A stretch of DNA of 64,000 bases from Mortierella sp. BCC40632 (Eukaryota; Mortierellomycota; Mortierellomycetes; Mortierellales; Mortierellaceae). The position numbers and the translations under genes were made by a program. Below the pieces are notes generated by a model. The model saw nothing but the letters and a program-made list of their open reading frames with translations. It had not been told where the DNA came from and ran no database searches. Location of the stretch: contig WAEK01000019.1 of assembly GCA_011634665.1 (NCBI GenBank), positions 930,001-994,000 on the forward strand, given 5' to 3'. Shown one piece after another: positions 57,496-64,000 of the stretch (the stretch's first letter is position 1; each line of letters starts with the position of its first letter).

Positions 57496-57866
57496 TGCGG
57501 CGTAGAGGACCAGCACAGGGGGAAAGAGCTCGCACTACTTGGCAGGCAGGTGTGTGAAACCTATTGGGAAAGGGGATTGCCAGCATAGAAGAGGGAAACA
57601 TAATGATCACGACGCGTATCACCGTTCTATAGAGAGAGAACAAGGCAAGAGAAAAGACTCGCAAATGAACAATATCTAGCTACAGGATCGCACCCCCGGG
57701 GCGGGCGGACGAGTGGACCTGCTCCAGACGGTAAGTATTCACAAACGGATCGGGAAAATAAAAGGAAGAAAACAAAACTGTCTTTATTGTCTGGTGTCGA
57801 GGGACACCATTTATACCCCCAGGCCCAGGGGCCAGAAGATCGCCCAGTCGTATTTACTACACCACA
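57496..57866. repeat. Left LTR (371 bp)
   Basis: Begins TGCGGCGTAGAGG and ends TACTACACCACA. Base-for-base identical to 60306-60676 as far as I can compare line by line. Confidence 0.88.
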
Positions 57867-58857
57867 CCTCTCTGATCCCCGTGCCTCTTCGATACCCAAC
57901 TGGATATCGCAGCTGCCAAAGTGAGTAGCTCTACTTTTTTTGAGCTTTTTTTTTTTTTGACATCTCCTTGCTCAAAGCACCACCAAGTGATCTTGACATC
58001 TCGATTGGTCCACCATCATCATCACATGATTGATTGACTCAATCTCATCTGATGTTTCCAAAAAAAAATAAAATAAAATAAGAGTTCGAACATGGGCTCG
58101 ACAAGAAGACATCCCCCTCTTCATTCTTGTCCACTCGTTGTCTGCTTTTTTTTTTTTTTTTGAACCTGCTTTTGACCTGCCACTTCTGCTTTTGATACCC
58201 TTCCGGGAACGCCCTTTCACCGTTATCACCCAACCACCATGCCCCGCCCACGTTCAGGGAAACACTCAGCAAGGTCGTGTTGGCGATGCGCCGAGCGCTG
58301 GGACTCTTCGACAGCACATCCCAAGGCCACCCTTAGGGGAGGTCAAATTAATATCCTGTTTAGCCCCCAGTGGTTGCGGAGGGATCATCCGAAGAACCTC
58401 CTCCATTCGATCAGCCGACTCAGATACTGGAGCGCGAACTGTGGTCGGATGCGTTTTTGTGGCCAATTCGGACGGCGAGGATGGCGATGAGTCTCCCCGC
58501 GCACCGCAAAGGTGCAGACCAAGACAGGAAAAGACTCTTTCTTGAGGACGCGACGGACGTTGTGCCTGCAACAGAGAGGCCTCTCATCGATCGGCATGTA
58601 GGGTCCGAGAGAGAGACGAGGAATCATCTATTCCGGGTGCAAGGGCTTCTGCGGATGCTGGATCTTCACAGCGTCCAAATGAGACGACTCGTGGGGCAAG
58701 TCCTTCGGGTCCAGGCACGAGGAGTTCTCCCTGCGCTGAATTTGCAGGGGTCGGGTTCTCGCTCACAGGGGGGAGTCCATCTGGTCTCGGTAAACGGAAA
58801 CAACGAAGTGATGAGGAAGTTCCTGGCTGGTCCAGGAAGGCTCACGGGACCCCTTCG

Positions 58858-59347
58858 ATGCTCGCTGATCTGTCGTCCTATCAGCAGTTGTTCCGGCGTT
58901 GGGAGCACCTAGAGCTACTCCGTTCCGAACTAGCGTTCAAGGCTCTCCATGATCCGACGATGTGCGCCAGACCCATAGATGTTCTTGGGGCCGCTCAAGA
59001 CCTGGGCCGCTATACAATCACTGGCTTGGGGGCTCAGCAGGACTTCCATGGATATCATCCATAGTCAATTTCTCTTGGAGAGCTCCCTTCGTTCCTTAGT
59101 CCAACATCAATCTGCGCTAATGCAACATGAGGCCGCCCTTCGCGAGAATGGACAACGTCTCGACGCCATAGGCCATAGCCTGGATCGACATAACCTGGAA
59201 GCCTGGAAACACGCCAAGCGTATCAGGCCTTATATTCGTGAGGCCGAGGAGATGGAGGAGGAGAATCTTGAAGCCGCTCGAGGTGGAGAAACTGATGAGG
59301 ATGAACCAGAAGAGGATCAAGATGGAACGCACGGCAGAAATATGTGA
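58858..59347 (+). pseudogene. Gag-like coiled-coil fragment inside the LTR element
   Basis: Two plus-strand frames join with a shift near 59050. The first reads LSSYQQLFRRWEHLELLRSE and DVLGAAQDLGRYTITGL; the second is a coiled coil (HQSALMQHEAALRENGQRLD) ending in an acidic stretch. Composition suits a nucleocapsid or Gag-type protein, but no family was recognised. Confidence 0.4.
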
Positions 59348-59727
59348 AATGGGGAAACCAAGGTTGAATAATAATAATAATAATAATTATTATTTTTTTT
59401 TTTTTTTTTTTTTGAGATGATCATGGTCGCCACAGGGAATAGGGGAAGGGTGAAAGGAAAAGGACAAGGACGAGGGGGAAAGGACAGGGAAGAAGAACAA
59501 ATGGAAGGAGTCAAAGAGAAAGGACAAAATAAAAGATAAATAATAATAATAACAAAAAACTGTTTTGCAAACTGCGGGCACGAGGATCTCCTCCCTGCTC
59601 CCTTCTAGTCGATCCGTTCATTTACTTTATCACCCACCAACGGCGAGCCGTCCGTCCTCAACCTGAACAACCGTTACTTAATTTCCGGAGACGACTTCCT
59701 GCCTTTTCTACAAAAGGAATCGAGGGA

Positions 59728-59973
59728 GTGTGGATTGGGAAACTGTTCGGGGTCATCTTAAGCTTTGAGCCGGCAAATATTGAACATCAGGGACCTTTGG
59801 CCGTAGAAAGAATAGAGGGAAGAGAGCAGTTGGTGATCCATGGCAACCCGTGGCTTTGTCATTTCAAAGTGGTAACGAAAACACTTGAACCGACAACTAA
59901 ACTCCGGCTGAAAATATTTTACGGATCTGAGGGTGTGGAGGGGAGGCATGCCATCAAAGGACAAATATTTTGA
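59728..59973 (+). pseudogene. Protease-like fragment inside the LTR element
   Basis: An 81-codon frame with REQLVIHGNPWLCHF, which loosely resembles the LLG-x-PWL segment at the end of retrotransposon aspartic proteases. No catalytic D-[ST]-G is present. Tentative. Confidence 0.25.
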
Positions 59974-60305
59974 AAGGGTATGTCGTGGGTGCAAGTGTGA
60001 AATGGAGCAGGGTCTGGCGAATCGCTTCTGATGGAGATAACTTGTGGTGGTGGAGGGTATCGCCCATCGATGGCTCAGCGTGTGTCAGAAAGGTCGAAAA
60101 AGAAAGTAATGTGATGAAAAAAAAAGAGAAAAAAAGGGAAAAGAAAAGGTACAAAATATGAAAACAACAAGAACAGTGAAAGCAACGTCTTGATCGGTTG
60201 TTTGTTTTATCTAGGGGAGAGTGCAATCATTGAAGATGACCTTCCGCTAGAACCTCTTATTGAGTATCCGACAATGGTTGCCCAGGTTCTCCACCATTTT
60301 TTCTG

Positions 60306-60676
60306 TGCGGCGTAGAGGACCAGCACAGGGGGAAAGAGCTCGCACTACTTGGCAGGCAGGTGTGTGAAACCTATTGGGAAAGGGGATTGCCAGCATAGAA
60401 GAGGGAAACATAATGATCACGACGCGTATCACCGTTCTATAGAGAGAGAACAAGGCAAGAGAAAAGACTCGCAAATGAACAATATCTAGCTACAGGATCG
60501 CACCCCCGGGGCGGGCGGACGAGTGGACCTGCTCCAGACGGTAAGTATTCACAAACGGATCGGGAAAATAAAAGGAAGAAAACAAAACTGTCTTTATTGT
60601 CTGGTGTCGAGGGACACCATTTATACCCCCAGGCCCAGGGGCCAGAAGATCGCCCAGTCGTATTTACTACACCACA
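60306..60676. repeat. Right LTR (371 bp)
   Basis: Identical partner of 57496-57866, followed by the CCAC duplication. Confidence 0.88.
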
Positions 60677-60854
60677 CCACCCTGGAACACTAACTGGACC
60701 TGATGCAAGACCGGATTGGGAAAGGGGATAGGGGAGACAATTCAACCAATGCGCATATCTCGATCTCTATGGCAAGAGGAAAAATAAAGGAACAAAGTTA
60801 TACAATAGACTCGAAAATGAACAAATATACAGTAACCACCAAAACTGATTCAAC

Positions 60855-60972
60855 TAGTGTTCTTCAACTCGACTCACCAGCTCACCGACTCAACATTCTC
60901 CCGACTCGTGTAACATGAGTTGAGTTGAGTCGAACCTCCAACTCAACTCAACTCGACTCATGGGAAACACTA
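60855..60972. mobile_element. hAT-like MITE with 8-bp target duplication (copy with TAGTGTT ends)
   Basis: A 118-bp element begins TAGTGTTCTTC and ends GGGAAACACTA, flanked on both sides by the perfect 8-bp repeat GATTCAAC (60847-60854 and 60973-60980). The inside is built of GAGTTGAGTTGAG and its inverse. An 8-bp duplication and short (C/T)AGTG-type ends are hallmarks of the hAT superfamily. There is no coding capacity. Confidence 0.8.
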
Positions 60973-61125
60973 GATTCAACACACTTCACTTTTTTTAAAT
61001 CCATTCATTCCTTCATGCTATGGCACTCAATTGCTTTGAACCTTTTATTGAAGATGTTCAATCAATCCTCTAAACAATTCAATACTCATAGGGCCCCCTT
61101 CGCGTAGTTGATGAGCTATCGTCAT

Positions 61126-61289
61126 CAGTGTTTCTTATCGAACAGAAAAAGTCAAGATCTCGTCTCGTTAAGCCGCGGACTCGTTTCGTTAAGCCCGTAC
61201 TAATTCCCTGTAAATGGCCGTTATCGAAACGAAACATTAACGAAACGAAACGAGTTTTCGAACGAAATCCGTCTCGTTGAGAAACACTG
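61126..61289. mobile_element. hAT-like MITE with 8-bp target duplication (copy with CAGTGTTTCT ends)
   Basis: A 164-bp element begins CAGTGTTTCTTATCGAAC and ends CGTTGAGAAACACTG, flanked by perfect 8-bp ATCGTCAT (61118-61125 and 61290-61297). Its interior repeats CGAAACGAAAC and CTCGTTAAGC. The same end, GAGAAACACTG, recurs alone at 61420-61430. Confidence 0.85.
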
Positions 61290-61388
61290 ATCGTCATTCC
61301 CGCACGGACACTTATTGAATCAGTTTTGGAGCAACTCCTTTTTTTTTTTTTTTTTTTTTTTTTTTGGACGGAGATAACACAGGGGAAA

Positions 61389-61431
61389 AAAAGTCGGATC
61401 GGATATCATCCGACTTTTGAGAAACACTGCT
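61389..61431. repeat. Hairpin next to orphan hAT-like end
   Basis: AAGTCGGAT and ATCCGACTT form a stem at 61391-61417, directly followed by GAGAAACACTG. Probably the right end of a third, incomplete element of the same class. Confidence 0.55.
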
Positions 61432-61530
61432 CAAGAGTGTGGCCGGACAACTCGGATGAAAAGGAAGAATGGAGCAGTTGGTTCAAAGGCGATTTCGAGC
61501 CAGACGGGATGGACGATGTTTATGGCTGTG

Positions 61531-61787
61531 TGTAACAAGGCAAGAGGAATAGGGAAGGAGAAGAACAAGGACAGGGACTAGGACAAAGGCTAGGGACAAG
61601 AGGTGAGTTACTAACTGCTGTTTATTCGAGGGAGGGAAGAGGGAATAAATACTACGGAGATGACTATCAGGCTAGCTATTTTCTGTGGTATGTCAGGTCA
61701 GACAGGGAGGCATTCCTTGTTCGCTGTGGACCTGACAACATATCCCAAGCATCTCAAAGACGCGACAAGCAAGTGTACTCTTTGACA
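61531..61787 (-). repeat. 3' LTR of the chromodomain retrotransposon
   Basis: On the minus strand the pol stop at 61797 overlaps a polypurine tract (AAGAGGAGGAG) immediately followed by TGTCAAAGAG. I place the LTR from 61787 to 61531, where it ends CTTGTTACA, giving 257 bp with TGT...ACA ends and an internal AATAAA. The inner boundary is clear; the outer boundary is inferred from the terminal symmetry. Confidence 0.65.
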
Positions 61788-61884
61788 CTCCTCCTCTTAA
61801 AAGAGGTTAGGGTTCTTGAGGGTCTCCCGGTAATCTTGGAGGACTTCTTGTGCATTTTCAAGATCTTCTAGTGTTTGCCACATA

Positions 61885-63512
61885 CAGTGGGCGCCAAAAT
61901 GGTTTCAATAATTCTCAAATTTTCATATTTTAGCAATTTTCTACCCATCGAGAATATGTAAATGCACCTTGTTGCTTAGATTGAAAACAATACCCAGAAT
62001 GCCTTGTTCACGACAGTGTAAACAGATTTTCAATATGTTGTCAGAAAGGCGTGCTATGAGGTAAATTGTTGAAGCTAGATATTGGAACCATTTCGCCACT
62101 TGGGCACGCCATTTATATTTATTGCTATTTCATCTCTTTTTTTCACAATCGTTTGTCTTATATCTACAGTCAGTCAGAGAGATTAAAAGAAGATGAATAG
62201 ATCTTGACAAGTTTGATATAAAATACGGGTGCAATCGCTCGAAAATGGTCGATATTCCTCCATCATGAAAAAACGAAAGAAGACACTCAAAAACTCTATC
62301 ATAAGCCAGCTAAAAGCAGGCTACTCCGTCAAGAATGTCGCTAGACGATTATCAGTCAGCCCTGCTTCTGTTTCAAGGATCCGAACCAAGCATTTACCTA
62401 CTCTACAAAGGCAACCAACAGGAAGACCAAGAATTCTCTCGGCTCGCTCCAAGAATGATCTCAACAGAAAGTTACTTTCCGGCATGTTGAAGACTGGCAA
62501 GCAGGTCCACAAGAGCCTCAATGGTGAAGGGACAGTTATCTCGTACAGATCAGTCCTTCGCAACCTCAGGGAGATCGGCTTTCAAGCGAAGAAAAAAAGT
62601 CAAAAAGCCTTTCCTTAGTAAGCGACACAAGCAAGCGCGGTTGGAGTGGGCAAGAGGTCATAAAAATTGGACCATCGATGACTGGAAGCGAGTGGTATTC
62701 TCAGATGAAACAAAGATAAACATCTGGAACTCGGACGGGATACAATATTACTGGGCTAAGCCAGGCGATCCGGTTCAACCATTTCATCTTCAACCTACTG
62801 TCAAGCATGGAGGTGGATCCTTGATGTTCTGGGGCTGTATGACGTCCAAGGGACTTGGCTATGGCTGTCAGATCTATGAAGGAACTATGAAAAAGGAGGA
62901 TTACATCAATATTCTCGACACAACATTGAAAGAAAGTCTCGAGTATTATGATCTCGGAAAAAATGACTTCATTTTTCAGCACGACAACGACCCCAAACAC
63001 AAAGCCAAAGCAACAACCAAGTACCTGGAGGATCAGGATATTGAGGTTCTTCGATGGCCTGCACAATCAGCAGATTTAAATCCAATCGAGCATGTTTGGG
63101 ACAAGCTGAAGGTTCAGATTGGTCAACGAGAGAAGCGGCCTACGAGTGTTCATGAATTGTGGGATATGGTGCTGGAGGAATGGGAGCTGATACCACAGGA
63201 TATGATTGACAAGCTCTATGAGTCGATGCCACGAAGAGTAGAGGCCGTGTTGAAAGCGAAAGGGGGGAATACGAGGTATTGAAGAATTTTCCCGGACTAG
63301 TGGCAAAATGGTTTCTATGAGACGACAACATTGGAGGCGGCATAGCTCGCTCATGTGAAGTGATAAAGGCCCGCTTTCTTATTTCTCGGGTCCACCATTG
63401 ATAAGACTTTCCTTTCTATTAGAATTGAATATGAAAGAGAAAGAAAGAATAAACGAGAAAATTAGAAAAAGCGAAATTTCTGAAAACATTGAAACCATTT
63501 TGGCGCCAACTG
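61885..63512 (+). mobile_element. Complete Tc1/mariner-family DNA transposon
   Basis: A 1628-bp element with inverted ends CAGTGGGCGCCAAAATGG (left) and its near-perfect inverse at the right, flanked by TA duplications (61883-61884, 63513-63514). Additional inverted copies of the end motif lie inside, near 62085-62102 and 63299-63316, an IR/DR-like double-site arrangement. It carries one transposase gene with a frameshift. Confidence 0.92.
62265..63282 (+). pseudogene. Tc1-type DD34E transposase, single frameshift
   Basis: The enzyme cuts and joins transposon ends at TA sites. The N-terminal frame has a paired helix-turn-helix region (SVKNVARRLSVSPASVSRI, GRPRILSARS). The C-terminal frame has the catalytic triad: D in FSDETKINIW, D in FQHDNDPKHKA, and E in NPIEHVWDKLK, with 34 residues between the last two. 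The two frames meet at an A7 run (62592-62598): the upstream frame would stop at 62618, while homology continues in the +1 frame through KPFLSKRHKQARLEWARG. Apart from this single slip the protein is complete, so the copy is young or the slip is an assembly error. Confidence 0.9.
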
Positions 63513-64000
63513 TACTATCCTTGACGGGGAAGCCAACCCATTTGACCAAAAACTTGACTGTGCCATCTCTTGTCTTTTTGTGCTTGCTTATCCTCTCGAC
63601 CTCATAAGGTTGTTCATAGCATTCGTCGCTGTCGTCCAAGAGAGGCTCTTCGTCAGGTCTTAATTCCTCGTTATCAGCAAATTCGTTATCTCTACGAGTG
63701 GCAGCCCTTAGCTTAGAGACGTGGAAAACGGGATGTAACCGGCTTCTGGGAGGCAGCTGCAACTTGTAGTTCAAGGGACTCGGTTGAGCAACGATCTTGT
63801 ATGGTCCTAGGAAGGGTTTTCTCAGCTTGTTTACCTTTTTTGTCGCATTCTCAGTAGCAGTTTTGATGTCCGTCGCGTCGATATAGACAAGGTCGTCTAT
63901 TTCGAAATTGGCCTCGCGCTTGTGAGCATCATATTGGTCAGCATACTTTTTGTGACTGTCTTGGATGGCATCATATACAACTCGGAATCTCGCCTGATGT

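Larger units (their letters stand above)
57496..60676. mobile_element. LTR retrotransposon-like element, non-autonomous
   Basis: A 3181-bp element bounded by two identical 371-bp direct repeats that start TG and end CA and flanked by CCAC on both sides (57492-57495 and 60677-60680). The internal 2.4 kb lacks reverse transcriptase, RNase H and integrase motifs. Read on the minus strand each LTR has TATAAAT and then CAATAAAG about 30 bases later, and purine-rich DNA precedes the left LTR, favouring minus-strand transcription. The best coding fragments, however, read on the plus strand, so orientation is unresolved. Identity of the LTRs implies recent insertion or recent gene conversion. Confidence 0.8.
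61797..64000 (-). pseudogene. Ty3-type chromovirus pol, integrase C-terminus with chromodomain, split by a Tc1 insertion
   Basis: From the right edge (64000) the minus strand encodes the end of a retrotransposon integrase: HKKYADQYDAHKREANFEI, DLVYIDATD, KLRKPFLGPYKIVAQP and the GPY/F-module text LHPVFHVSKLR. A chromodomain starts YEVERISKHKKTRDG, FLVKWVGFP. It stops abruptly at 63515 against a TA and the Tc1 end. The missing last third (WQTLEDLENAQEVLQDY, then stop) lies across the insertion at 61797-61882. Without the insertion the frame would be continuous. The rest of the element lies outside the window. Confidence 0.9.

Noticed and set aside
61300..61432. A third complete hAT-like MITE
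   Set aside because: Only the right end GAGAAACACTG is present; no matching left end with an 8-bp duplication was seen.
1..64000. CRISPR arrays, rRNA, tRNA genes, operons
   Set aside because: No regularly spaced direct repeats with unique spacers, no rRNA text, and no cloverleaf with an intact GTTCRA arm was found; the gene structures are eukaryotic.

Overview
The window is nuclear DNA from a fungus, most likely an early-diverging one (Mucoromycota or Mortierellomycota type). Every confident gene is eukaryotic and most are cut by short GT-AG introns. Fungal markers are present (DUG3, ATG22-like, NAD-type MTD1). A mitochondrial cobalamin adenosyltransferase and a kinesin-6-like motor argue against Dikarya, which mostly lack B12 enzymes. 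Long A/T, CT, CA and GA tracts fill introns and intergenic DNA. The lineage is an inference; no marker gene for placement is present.

1-16 kb is a dense housekeeping block: the 3' end of MTD1 (folate dehydrogenase), ARPC4 (Arp2/3 actin nucleator), an SR splicing factor with RRM, zinc knuckle and RS region, NAP1 (histone chaperone), a nucleolar FKBP-type prolyl isomerase, a small zinc-motif acidic protein, an aldo-keto reductase and a 57-residue membrane protein. 16-23.4 kb is a gene-poor island with broken coding fragments, clusters of ACYGGT/ACCAGTA motifs and three copies of a ~90-bp repeat.

23.4-54.7 kb is a second dense block: RAD18 (DNA-damage ubiquitin ligase), ribosomal protein eL33, a Gly/Met-rich protein of unknown role, acyl-protein thioesterase, cobalamin adenosyltransferase, a mitochondrial Apd1-like protein fused to an adrenodoxin-type ferredoxin, an ATG22-like vacuolar effluxer with a one-base frameshift, DUG3 (glutathione-degrading amidotransferase), a giant kinesin-6-like protein without a usable P-loop, and a thioredoxin-like protein. 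Very small exons recur (3, 7, 7, 8, 13, 17 and 17 nt) and were placed by phase and homology.

54.7-64 kb is a transposon graveyard with young insertions: a long inverted repeat, a tyrosine-recombinase remnant, an LTR element whose two 371-bp LTRs are identical, two hAT-like MITEs with perfect 8-bp target duplications, and at the right edge a chromodomain Ty3-type retrotransposon (minus strand) split inside its chromodomain by a complete Tc1/mariner element with TA duplication.

The genes form no operon; neighbours are arranged divergently or convergently with short shared spacers. The observations most worth following are the dead-P-loop kinesin with five 21-residue RATSP repeats, the double iron-sulfur fusion protein, the frameshift in ATG22 and the nested transposons.
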